From: Dielma fastidiosa
GTDB lineage: Bacteria > Bacillota_I > Bacilli_A > Erysipelotrichales > Erysipelotrichaceae
Direction: 5' to 3'
Assembly: GCF_000313565.1 (NCBI RefSeq)
Contig: NZ_HE578926.1
Coordinates: 191,770 to 255,769 of the forward strand
Length of the DNA stretch: 64,000 nucleotides
How positions within the stretch are numbered: position 1 is the first letter of the stretch; the number at the start of each line of letters is the position of its first letter. A program made the position numbers and the translations under genes. The notes under the pieces are model-generated. The model had not been told where the DNA came from, did not search any database, and saw only the letters and a program-made list of their open reading frames with translations. Shown piece after piece: positions 10,001-15,936 of this stretch.

Positions 10001-10065
10001 TCATACTCAATGGACAGCCATTTACCTTCACGAATTGACCGGGATATTTCTAACGCTTTCCCCAT
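7042..10065 (-). CDS. SF1 (Dna2/Upf1-like) helicase with C-terminal DUF2726-type nuclease domain
   Basis: 1007 residues. The N-terminal about 60 residues (GKWLSIEYDSKSE...) look like a WYL-type or related small beta domain; this is tentative. The helicase core has Walker [12 protein letters not shown] (350-357 core), Walker B MIMDEAS (about 606-611), GDQNQLQPV, an HYRSH motif, THTFQGDE-like TIHTFQGDE, and VAVTRAREN (about 822-830). A helical insert of roughly 230 residues separates motifs I and II. The last 110 residues contain HFDFVVYD and LAIEVMG, fitting a PD-(D/E)XK/DUF2726 nuclease fold (Asp937, Glu952 as candidate metal ligands). A cytosolic helicase-nuclease for DNA repair, or restriction of foreign DNA, is likely. 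It is first gene of a two-gene unit with the ParB-like protein. Confidence 0.85.
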   Translation of the reverse strand: MGKALEISRSIREGKWLSIEYDSKSEQRITYFWARVIDVFVKPNVRLKVQMFNSELSMTVMDNVLLYYDAILDARVIEGTTCEIQSTLIKKITSDYQAYAFLEYLGVNERVLAYYLECSKHDKEASIRQFKLVEGLDDDVLQGNEYRLNDKNLKEMIQSLKLQIKEDKNETNQHLVKLAVNLLAIQTSRGLFPIAYRDLLFNVEKRTLLAAPYISYNLKLNDEQDNPCFNLSRYYDGDVRQFMTQYETNREALIENLQTNLKKGERLNEMPYVFRFEKTFAINLKDEYSKISAAYQDNRLSEPARVFFGMSANKRRYRANPIMAVDSKVNMDQYRTIYNAMNQTITYVQGPPGTGKTSTIVNVVLSSLLNRQKVLIVSNNNEAINNIYRKLSSFMRQGELIQIPMLRLGANAYIEKALQAAHELLFSYFDKPFDKAMKQRLTQAEQAVIEHFAVIRDQLRAYEEAIQNREQRESLQEVLTKLNNNAEADEVSKAMMSAGIKAQMANIPAANVSSHLAPLQVDSAIVYEYLYLRSLECINHLYKKGNQALFAILKREEKEVRMLEFKKYISSKDGLKSLLDCFPIIISTNMSALKLGSCEPQFDLMIMDEASQCSNPYALLPMVRSKRALFVGDQNQLQPVIVMDGVKNSLLLDAYDIPPQYDYKSNSILSTMLKVDPLSTFILLRDHYRSHDKIIDFSNKKYYGSELHLCSHRSNPEPLKLIDIDSSLTNEKNTSVQEAEAIINEIRKGESQDVAVITPFRKQADLLERQLNEAGLDFVKVGTIHTFQGDEKQKIIVSSAVTKNTKPSTFNWLKNNQELINVAVTRARENLVLVTDMRQLHELSQHETNDFIELADYIAKDGKLEVSYKENEIFNSKVKNFKYYNTACEEEFLGTLMHLKTVFGQLQVAVKVKVSDVLDLDSVSKKLFIYGNQAHFDFVVYDMMKKPLLAIEVMGLEHFSELKVRERDERKQEICRQCNLKLISIHNDYVRRYQYIKNIILNTLKSS

Positions 10066-10086
10066 ACCCTCACTTCCTTTTTAAAT

Positions 10087-10117
10087 ATTATATCATTTTC
10101 ACAGACATTACGAACAA
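10087..10117 (-). promoter_or_regulatory. Candidate promoter of the helicase-nuclease operon
   Basis: The - strand has TTGTTC (10117-10112), a 19-base spacer and a perfect TATAAT (10092-10087), about 20 bases before the ATG. The spacer is long, so an activator or an alternative -35 is possible. Confidence 0.45.
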
Positions 10118-10137
10118 TTGATTATCTTCAAGAAAAA

Positions 10138-10154
10138 ATCAGCCGCAGGCTGAT
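10138..10154 (-). terminator. Terminator of the tocopherol cyclase-like gene
   Basis: The - strand has ATCAGCC, a 3-base loop, GGCTGAT, then TTTTTTC immediately after the stop codon. This is a compact classic intrinsic terminator. Confidence 0.85.
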
Positions 10155-10155
10155 C

Positions 10156-10998
10156 TTAATCATTCATACATACTTCATAGCTGGCTGCTGGTGTACACTC
10201 ATGAAAAATCAGCTCGCTTTTTTTATACAGCCAAATTTCTCCCTCACACATGACCGCCTCATGTATAATCCGTTTCATACTGCCCGCGTCCGGTGCCTTC
10301 AGCGGCACGCCTTCACGGAAATGTACCTTGATGCGCAGATAATAGCTGCCCTGCTTCAGCCGCAGATGCGTCTTATCACACTGCAGAAGCTCTGCTCCCA
10401 GATAGGTTGCGAAACGATATTCCTTTACCCCATCATAAACAACCGCGAAATGTCCCCAGAATTTGAAACCGAGATAAGGAATGCGGGCCATCGCAAACAG
10501 CACACAGGCTTCTGAATTAAAAGCGTTAGACTGAAACCAGCAATACTCACTGGGAAAGGAAGTTCCCTTATCCTTTTCAATATAACCGATACCATCTACC
10601 TTAATCTCTTCATTATCCCAGCATATACGGCCATACACATTATGATAAAGACTTAAAACACCATGACTGCACTCCATTCTAGGCAGCCATACAAAAGGCC
10701 CCATAATATCATAACGCAGCGGTTTAAACTCACCATATGACAAATCTGCCAAAATCCACTCATTATCAAGATGAATTCCATAACAGGTAAATATATTTTT
10801 ACCCAATTCAACACAAGTATCACTCACGGTACCGATTTCATCCTCAGTAAACTCCAAATAACGATTCTGATCCCTGAATACAAGCTGAATAAACCCGCGC
10901 CGCACACCTTCTTCATCATGAATACCGGGAATACAGATCAATGTATCATCCTTAAACTGATGCTTATAATACCAACCTTCAAAATAATTCTTTGCCAT
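10156..10998 (-). CDS. Tocopherol cyclase-like family protein
   Basis: 280 residues. The start (YFEGWYYKHQF) and the middle (GYIEKDKGTSFPSEYCW) match the conserved boxes of the tocopherol cyclase-like family (plant VTE1 relatives), a lipocalin-like beta-barrel fold. Bacterial members in Bacillota have no known substrate, and the organism shows no tocopherol pathway, so no reaction is assigned. There is no signal peptide. RBS GGAGG is 8 bases before the ATG. It is monocistronic, with its own terminator. A perfect 13-bp dyad lies immediately upstream of the RBS. Confidence 0.85.
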   Translation of the reverse strand: MAKNYFEGWYYKHQFKDDTLICIPGIHDEEGVRRGFIQLVFRDQNRYLEFTEDEIGTVSDTCVELGKNIFTCYGIHLDNEWILADLSYGEFKPLRYDIMGPFVWLPRMECSHGVLSLYHNVYGRICWDNEEIKVDGIGYIEKDKGTSFPSEYCWFQSNAFNSEACVLFAMARIPYLGFKFWGHFAVVYDGVKEYRFATYLGAELLQCDKTHLRLKQGSYYLRIKVHFREGVPLKAPDAGSMKRIIHEAVMCEGEIWLYKKSELIFHECTPAASYEVCMND

Positions 10999-11010
10999 TC
11001 CATATCCTCC

Positions 11011-11023
11011 ATACTGACAGTAT
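11011..11023 (-). promoter_or_regulatory. Dyad operator candidate upstream of the tocopherol cyclase-like gene
   Basis: Perfect inverted repeat ATACTG-A-CAGTAT adjoining the GGAGG site of the downstream - strand gene. It could be a repressor site or a small mRNA hairpin near the RBS. I see no convincing -35/-10 pair around it. The rest of 11024-11236 holds no gene I can support. Confidence 0.35.
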
Positions 11024-11236
11024 ATGAAACAAGACTCAATTTAATTGTCGAATCCGATGAAAGAATCAAAGTGAATCATGCACCTGTATATCAATATATT
11101 TCAATCTTAAATGACTATCATAGCCAATCATTGTGAATCACTTATCATATGTATTAGAAATCAAGCAAAACAATGATACATTTCATTAAATCACTATTAA
11201 ATATCTCTTCATTTAAAAATAAATCAATACATTTCG

Positions 11237-11265
11237 TTGATAAACCATTGTTTTTCACTTATAAT
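11237..11265 (+). promoter_or_regulatory. Strong sigma-A promoter of the GntR gene
   Basis: TTGATA (11237-11242), 17-base spacer, TATAAT (11260-11265). It also decides the start of the gene: the in-frame ATG at 11173 lies upstream of this promoter, so translation starts at 11290 or 11293. Confidence 0.8.
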
Positions 11266-11289
11266 ACATTTAAGAAGAAAGAGGGCAGA

Positions 11290-12009
11290 ATGATGAGCAA
11301 TTCTAAAATTCCATTATATAAAACAATTGAAAATGACTTGATTGAAAGAATCAATACCGGTTATTATAAAAAAGATGATCTGATCCCTACGGAGCTTGAA
11401 TTAGCTAAAAAATATAATGTATCAAGAGTCACCGTCCGCAAGGCAATGGATAATCTGGTTGCGAAAGGCATGCTGAGCAGAACCGCGGGCTTAGGCACCT
11501 TTGTCAAACACAGCATCGCCTCACAGAAAACAACCTCACAGCGCAGTTTCACTGAGGATATGAAATCTTTAGGCATGACTTGTAAGACCATTGTAAATAC
11601 CTTTTCACTGAAAGAAGCGGATGCGCAGATTGCCAGTATTTTAGGTATTGAGGAAAAGGATATGGTTTATTACATTGAACGCAGCCGTTATGGCAATGAT
11701 GATATCCTCATGTTTGAAATCACCCATATGGCAATTAAAAAATTTCCGGATTTAAGCATTCAGTATCTTGAAAAGAGTAAATTTGATTATATTGAAAAAA
11801 TCAAAGGGCTTAAGATAGATTTCAGCTTCCATAATACGATTCCAATGCTGCCAAATGAAAGGATTCAGGCGATGTTTAATATCGACCGTGATACACCGAT
11901 CATTAAAGTCAATAATACAACCTTTCTTGAAAATGGTGATGTAATGGATTTTACGGAACAGTATATGAATTCTCCTAAATATCAGCTGAACTATATCCGC
12001 AAACGCTGA
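11290..12009 (+). CDS. GntR-family (HutC/UTRA) transcriptional regulator
   Basis: 239 residues from the ATG at 11290 (11293 is an equally good start, RBS GAGGG). Residues about 5-75 are the GntR winged helix (LIPTELELAKKYNVSRVTVR). The rest is a UTRA ligand-binding domain, with the typical FTEDMKSLGM and a closing MDFTEQYMNSPKYQ. Such proteins usually sense a sugar phosphate or amino acid metabolite and repress nearby catabolic genes. No obvious target is adjacent: the divergent neighbour is the tocopherol cyclase-like gene, which is a possible target. Confidence 0.92.
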   Translation: MMSNSKIPLYKTIENDLIERINTGYYKKDDLIPTELELAKKYNVSRVTVRKAMDNLVAKGMLSRTAGLGTFVKHSIASQKTTSQRSFTEDMKSLGMTCKTIVNTFSLKEADAQIASILGIEEKDMVYYIERSRYGNDDILMFEITHMAIKKFPDLSIQYLEKSKFDYIEKIKGLKIDFSFHNTIPMLPNERIQAMFNIDRDTPIIKVNNTTFLENGDVMDFTEQYMNSPKYQLNYIRKR

Positions 12010-12021
12010 AAACTCAAATTA

Positions 12022-12040
12022 AAAGCTGGCTGCCAGCTTT
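12022..12040 (+). terminator. Terminator of the GntR gene
   Basis: AAAGCTGG, loop CTG, CCAGCTTT followed by TTTTA. It insulates the following ECF sigma operon. Confidence 0.88.
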
Positions 12041-12056
12041 TTTTATTTAAATTTAT

Positions 12057-12082
12057 TGTCACATTTCATACAGCTTCATTGT
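12057..12082 (+). promoter_or_regulatory. Candidate ECF-type promoter of the sigma factor operon
   Basis: TGTCACA (12057-12063), exactly 16 bases, then TGT (12080-12082), 26 bases before the sigma factor ATG. The same TGTCACA-N16-TGT arrangement occurs before the secreted paralogue at 18623-18598. TGTCACA with a 16-base spacer is reminiscent of published ECF promoters (ECF41 group), although the usual CGTC -10 is not present. Autoregulation by the downstream sigma factor is inferred. Confidence 0.5.
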
Positions 12083-12107
12083 TTTATTAATAGAGAGGGA
12101 TGAAATT

Positions 12108-12593
12108 ATGTTCGCAATCAGGGACAGCGGCTGGATTGAGAAAATCATCGAGGACTATGGTGATTATGTCTTCAGACTTTGCTACATGTATATGAAAAAC
12201 CGCAGTGATGCGGAAGATATCTATCAGGAAACATTTTTAAAGCTATATGATTGCGGCAAGACCTTTAATGATGAGGAACACTGTAAAGCATGGCTGTTAA
12301 AGGTGGCTGCCAATAAATGCAGGAATGCCCTGCGTTTTTCGCTTTTCCACGCACATGTGGAGCTGGATGAACAGCTTTCTTCACCGCCCCAGGCAGACAG
12401 TGACCACGGTTTGATGGCTTATGTATTAAAATTACCCGCCAAGTACCGTGATGTCATTTATTTATATTATTATGAAGGATATCCAACCTTAAAAATCGCG
12501 GAATTATTAAATACCAGCGATGCTGCTGTCAGAACACGGTTAAAACGCGGAAGAGAAATGCTGAGAAATGAGGTGAGCTTTGATGAAGAATAA
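12108..12593 (+). CDS. ECF-subfamily RNA polymerase sigma factor
   Basis: 161 residues. Region sigma-2 spans about 10-75 (DYVFRLCYMYMKNRSDAEDIYQ-type) and sigma-4 about 105-155 (LPAKYRDVIYLYYYEGY then the HTH LKIAELLNTSDAAVRTRLKRGRE). ECF sigmas redirect RNA polymerase to envelope or stress genes and are usually held by a cognate membrane anti-sigma. The next gene overlaps it by 11 bases and encodes a one-pass membrane protein, the expected position of an anti-sigma. RBS GAGAGGG is 8 bases before the ATG. An ECF-like promoter element lies upstream. Confidence 0.94.
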   Translation: MFAIRDSGWIEKIIEDYGDYVFRLCYMYMKNRSDAEDIYQETFLKLYDCGKTFNDEEHCKAWLLKVAANKCRNALRFSLFHAHVELDEQLSSPPQADSDHGLMAYVLKLPAKYRDVIYLYYYEGYPTLKIAELLNTSDAAVRTRLKRGREMLRNEVSFDEE

Positions 12594-13626
12594 ACAATTA
12601 AATGAATTTGATCACCTGCATGTTTCCAAACAGGCAAAAACTGAATTGCTGACGCAAATACAAAAACGGCAAGCTAAAAATTCACGCCGATTTCCGCTCT
12701 TGTCAAAGGTTCTCGTATCATTTGCGTTGATTGGCATCTTTATGATTTATACCGCCTCACAGAGTGGCAGTCAATTCCTTGATTATGAGCGTTATCTGAC
12801 CATTTCAGCCAGTGAGGTAGAATACCCACTGCAAAAAAATCAGCAGGCGATGGAGGAGCTTGATGTGCAATTTGATTTGGGACTTATCTCAGAGTCTGAG
12901 TACCAGCAAAGGATGACTGCTTTAAGAAAAGATCAAGCGGAATTGTTGAAAAAACAGGTTGAATTGAAGCAGGAGTACAAGCTTGACCAGCCGCTTGATC
13001 TGAATCAAATAAAATTCAGTCAAGATACCGCAAGAGATCAGCAGCTTAAAGATTTTTATTTACAGAAAACAACCTTAGATAATAAAACCGCTGATCTGCT
13101 TAATAAAAATGATGAGTTAATGGCATTATATGAATCCGGTCAGATTGATTGGCAAACATACATTGACAGAAAACAGCCGCTAGAACAGCAGCAGCATGAT
13201 TTAAGCGCTGAAAAAGATCAATGGGAAAACAGTTATGCACAGACTGACAGCAATTATCAAAAGCTTTATGAGCAGAAAAAATTATTGGAGCAGCAGGCAG
13301 AAGCGCTGGAAATTGAAGAAGACCAGCTTAAAGAACAATATAAACAAGGGTTAATCAGCAAAACCGAATACCAACAGCAAAAAGAAGCTCTTGAACAAAA
13401 AGAAGACGCTTTGGATCATCAGGAGGATCAGCTTGATGATTTAGAAGATGCCATAGAAGATCAAGAAGATGATGATGAATATGATATGGATGATGAAGAG
13501 AATGAGCTTGATGAGAAAGATGAAGAGTATGAAAATAGGGGAAATTCAGATAAAGAAAAGGAGAAAGACAATAAAGAAACTGAGACAGAAGATGATGATA
13601 TAGAAGACGAAAACGATGATGATTAA
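12583..13626 (+). CDS. One-pass membrane protein with three SHOCT-like repeats and acidic tail; putative anti-sigma partner
   Basis: 347 residues from ATG 12583 (a TTG lies 3 bases earlier; RBS AGGTGAG). Residues 1-38 are cytosolic, 42-58 a membrane segment (VLVSFALIGIFMIYTAS), the rest is predicted outside. The exterior carries three copies of a SHOCT-like unit, L-x3-Y/F-x2-G-x-I/L-x3-E/T-Y: LGLISESEYQQ (about 99-109), SGQIDWQTY (about 185-193) and QGLISKTEYQQ (about 255-265), each followed by a Gln/Glu/Lys coiled coil. The last 55 residues are Asp/Glu-rich. The short cytosolic part may bind the sigma factor, but it shows no known anti-sigma motif. The 17694-18536 protein has the same repeat plan. 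Confidence 0.8.
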   Translation: MKNKQLNEFDHLHVSKQAKTELLTQIQKRQAKNSRRFPLLSKVLVSFALIGIFMIYTASQSGSQFLDYERYLTISASEVEYPLQKNQQAMEELDVQFDLGLISESEYQQRMTALRKDQAELLKKQVELKQEYKLDQPLDLNQIKFSQDTARDQQLKDFYLQKTTLDNKTADLLNKNDELMALYESGQIDWQTYIDRKQPLEQQQHDLSAEKDQWENSYAQTDSNYQKLYEQKKLLEQQAEALEIEEDQLKEQYKQGLISKTEYQQQKEALEQKEDALDHQEDQLDDLEDAIEDQEDDDEYDMDDEENELDEKDEEYENRGNSDKEKEKDNKETETEDDDIEDENDDD

Positions 13627-13647
13627 TCAATGCAGCACATATAAAAG

Positions 13648-13685
13648 AACCTTGCCAATGTAGTGTTTATTAATGTGACAAGGTT
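13648..13685. terminator. Terminator between convergent ECF operon and AraC gene
   Basis: AACCTTG (13648-13654) pairs with CAAGGTT (13679-13685), followed by TTTTT on the + strand and TTCTTTTAT on the - strand. It can serve both convergent transcripts. Confidence 0.75.
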
Positions 13686-13728
13686 TTTTTATGCTTGATG
13701 ATGAAAGTATTTCCTTAAGGTAATTATA

Positions 13729-14595
13729 TTAAAGAATCGGCACCCAGTATTCAATATCACTTTCCCCTCTGTCATCCGATTGCTCATTGTATTTCACAAA
13801 ATCATAACAACAGTTTTCATTAAAGATTAAGGTTGAATTAGGAAACCATTGCCCGTAAATATATTCAGCAACTGGCTGCATACTGTCCTCATTCCTGCCG
13901 TGAAAAGTAAATACAACATATTTGCTGGCTGGCAGAATAAGATGATTCATGCCTTTTGGCACTGCAATAAAGGATGTCGTCTCAGCAGCAGCCATTACTT
14001 TGAAAATCGGATGCTGTTCCTGTTTTTCAAATGCTGAATAATCATTAACACCTATCAGAAAGTCTGGTTCAGCGCGGTTAATAATCTTATGCTTGTACTT
14101 ATGAAGTTTGTGCCAACAGCGTCCGATAGCATTGAAACCATGTTTTGTATTGCCAGTAAAACCAACCAATTTCATTTCATCATGTTCAATAATACGGATA
14201 TCCATAACCCTCTCCCTCTGATTTGATAATTCATATACATTCAGTTTCAGCTGTACCGGCATAAATTCTCTTTGTTTTCTAAAAGCTGCCGGACTGTTTT
14301 TGAATACTGCCTTAAAGGCACGGGTAAACGTTCGCTGTGTATCATAACCAGCTTCCTGGCTTATTTCAATTATTGTTTTATTTGATTCGATAAGCTGTCT
14401 GCCAGCTTCATTCAGTCTGCGGCGTTGAATATATTCATGCAGCGAATAATGGGTAACAGCACTGAACATGCGATGAAGATGATATTTTGAATAACCAATA
14501 CTGGCAGCTAATGATTCAAGATTCAATGATTCATCATAAAGCTGTTCTTCAATCAATGTCAGCACCGTGTCAATGATTTCATAATTATTTTTCAT
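13729..14595 (-). CDS. AraC-family regulator with GyrI-like effector domain
   Basis: 288 residues. The N-terminal two-HTH AraC domain covers about 8-108 (SLAASIGYSKYHLHRMF, then IIEISQEAGYDTQRTFTRAFK). Residues about 130-288 form a GyrI-like/BacR effector domain (FKVMAAAE, VFTFHGR, YDFVKYNE). Relatives such as Rob/SoxS-type proteins with GyrI domains sense hydrophobic drugs and activate efflux. A MATE exporter lies 5 kb away but is not adjacent. RBS GGAGGGA. Its target is unknown. Confidence 0.92.
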   Translation of the reverse strand: MKNNYEIIDTVLTLIEEQLYDESLNLESLAASIGYSKYHLHRMFSAVTHYSLHEYIQRRRLNEAGRQLIESNKTIIEISQEAGYDTQRTFTRAFKAVFKNSPAAFRKQREFMPVQLKLNVYELSNQRERVMDIRIIEHDEMKLVGFTGNTKHGFNAIGRCWHKLHKYKHKIINRAEPDFLIGVNDYSAFEKQEQHPIFKVMAAAETTSFIAVPKGMNHLILPASKYVVFTFHGRNEDSMQPVAEYIYGQWFPNSTLIFNENCCYDFVKYNEQSDDRGESDIEYWVPIL

Positions 14596-14699
14596 GCAAT
14601 CCCTCCTGCCTTTATCTTAACAAATTTCACAAGCCTGCCTTTCACTTATCTTGCGCATTTGCTGACATTTATTTTAAAAATAACATATAACCATAAGAA

Positions 14700-14718
14700 A
14701 AGGCGCACACAGCACCTT
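14700..14718 (-). terminator. Terminator belonging to the original end of the acidic-tail gene
   Basis: The - strand has AAGGTGC, 5-base loop, GCGCCTT and then TTCTTAT. It follows the relic gene end at 14740. This suggests that this copy is the ancestral 3' end, and that the intact gene at 17694 now ends in a copied segment lacking this hairpin. Confidence 0.6.
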
Positions 14719-14822
14719 CTTTTAATTATTCACAGCTTGTTAATCATCAAGCTCTTCCTCTTCATCGTCATCATGATCATCATCTTCAACGATATCATCA
14801 TCAAAATCAAGCTTATCCTCTA
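14713..14822. repeat. Direct repeat copy 1 (3' end of the acidic-tail gene)
   Basis: 110 bases matching 17667-17794 almost exactly, apart from an 18-base indel in the Asp-codon run and a few substitutions. Identity starts at CACCTTCTTTTAATT and stops at GCTTATCCTCTA. The repeat brackets the inserted segment 14823-17666. Confidence 0.85.
14740..14819 (-). pseudogene. Relic 3' end of the triple-repeat acidic-tail gene
   Basis: In the - strand frame this encodes 26 residues ending DDDEEEELDD-stop, the same C-terminus as the intact 17694-18536 protein (which ends DDDDEEEELDD). There is no start or upstream coding sequence. The frame runs straight into the TAG stop of the inserted HTH gene, at 14820-14822. 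It is therefore a severed gene end, not a functional small gene. Confidence 0.8.
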
Positions 14823-15542
14823 TTTACTGTAATCATTATCCATATCAAGTGCAATTAGATCCTCGGCGCTCATTCTAAGAACATCTGCTTTCGTTTTTCC
14901 ACAAGGGGGATGCTCCAAGAATTTTATGCGCAGCACTTCCTCAGCGTGCAGGCGCTGATAATAATCATCACGAAAATTTTCTAAGTCACATATTATTTTT
15001 TCAAGGTGAGGCAGATCTTTCTGACCGTAAGCATCCACAAAAAAATGTTTTCTGATTACAGGTACCAGTGCATCAAACAAATCGTGCTGCAGAAGATATT
15101 GACTTTCAAAATCCATGTCTTCAAATTGTGAGAAGGAGATATCAAATACAGAAAGAATCTGTTCCAATAGCTTTTCTATAGACTGTTGGCTCAGATCCAC
15201 TTTCCTTTTACGATAATAAGGATATCTTTCGGCTTTCAACTGAGCCAAATACATCATTCTAAGGAAATCGTCATTATACAACGCCGCTTTTCCATGAAGT
15301 TCACCTGATAGCAGACGAGAATCAACATCCAAGTGCTTAGCAATTTGATCCAAGAAACAAGGGGTCATTTTACCTTCGTTTAATGATCGACGGATGGTTC
15401 TTTCAGTACAGTCTATTTTTTCGCATTCACCCAGCTTAATAATGCTGGAGCCACACTCCTTCACAATAGACATAAATACTGTTTTATCGACCGGGATTTT
15501 ATAAATTATTCCTTTTGGCATAGTTCCCTCACACGCGGACAT
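14820..15542 (-). CDS. HTH-type DNA-binding protein of the inserted segment
   Basis: 240 residues. About residues 28-78 hold a helix-turn-helix (CTERTIRRSLNEGKMTP, then FLDQIAKHLDVDSRLLSGEL) of the XRE-like kind seen in mobile elements. The C-terminal 150 residues are helical and charged without a known domain. The stop codon straddles the insertion junction: the G of TAG belongs to the repeat. Several ATGs are possible; the first (15542) is 102 bases from the divergent small gene, and an internal ATG at codon 8 could be the real start. It likely controls the shared palindromic promoter at 15561-15602. Confidence 0.75.
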   Translation of the reverse strand: MSACEGTMPKGIIYKIPVDKTVFMSIVKECGSSIIKLGECEKIDCTERTIRRSLNEGKMTPCFLDQIAKHLDVDSRLLSGELHGKAALYNDDFLRMMYLAQLKAERYPYYRKRKVDLSQQSIEKLLEQILSVFDISFSQFEDMDFESQYLLQHDLFDALVPVIRKHFFVDAYGQKDLPHLEKIICDLENFRDDYYQRLHAEEVLRIKFLEHPPCGKTKADVLRMSAEDLIALDMDNDYSK

Positions 15543-15560
15543 TTTAACTAATTTATCAAG

Positions 15561-15602
15561 TTTTCGCGGATATTATAATCTGCTATTATAATATCACGAA
15601 AG
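15561..15602. promoter_or_regulatory. Palindromic bidirectional promoter/operator of the inserted segment
   Basis: Inverted repeat with arms 15561-15579 and 15585-15602, both ending in ATATTATAAT toward the centre, with TTCG/CGAA outer bases. Each strand therefore carries TATAAT boxes facing the HTH gene (-) and the small membrane gene (+). This fits autoregulation by the HTH protein. Confidence 0.6.
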
Positions 15603-15643
15603 CACCAAAAATTAAGATAGAATTTGCAAAAGGAGTCTATAAC

Positions 15644-15835
15644 ATGAAAAACGAAATCTTAAAAGCCGCATCCCATATCCCTAATGTTTCTGTCGATACA
15701 CACCTTGATTTCAAATTAGAGGACTGGCCCGCTTCAGCAGCGCTCATAACACTTTGTCTATCGGGGGTAATCATATACTGGATAAAAGTATGGGGCGAAG
15801 TTAACTCAATACATACAGCCCCAGCTGCGGACTAG
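15644..15835 (+). CDS. Small single-pass membrane protein
   Basis: 63 residues. About 27-47 form one hydrophobic segment (WPASAALITLCLSGVIIYW), with a short acidic stretch before it. RBS AAAGGAG is well placed, and a terminator follows directly, so this is a real, separately terminated gene. No family is recognised. Its position opposite an HTH regulator, in DNA next to an AAA ATPase, makes a toxin-like or membrane-effector role conceivable, but that is inference only. Confidence 0.6.
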   Translation: MKNEILKAASHIPNVSVDTHLDFKLEDWPASAALITLCLSGVIIYWIKVWGEVNSIHTAPAAD

Positions 15836-15840
15836 AAGCG

Positions 15841-15873
15841 AAACCGGGCTACCTTTTATGGGGAGTCCGGTTT
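15841..15873 (+). terminator. Terminator after the small membrane gene
   Basis: AAACCGG (15841-15847) pairs with CCGGTTT (15867-15873), followed by TGGTTT. The loop is 19 bases. Confidence 0.65.
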
Positions 15874-15936
15874 TGGTTTAATAACAGCAAATAAAAAATG
15901 CTGAATAATCGAATTGCCTATAACAAGATGCGTTGG

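Noticed and set aside
11173..11289. Upstream in-frame extension of the GntR gene
   Set aside because: A strong TTGATA-17-TATAAT promoter lies inside it, so it is not translated from that mRNA.
13355..13630. His-rich 91-codon frame opposite the acidic-tail gene
   Set aside because: Asp/Glu codon runs (GAT/GAA) give His/Leu/Phe-rich frames on the other strand; no RBS.
13675..13681. Third TGTCACA-N16-TGG match on the - strand
   Set aside because: It lies in the arm of the terminator hairpin and faces into the end of the membrane protein gene; probably chance. An antisense promoter cannot be excluded.
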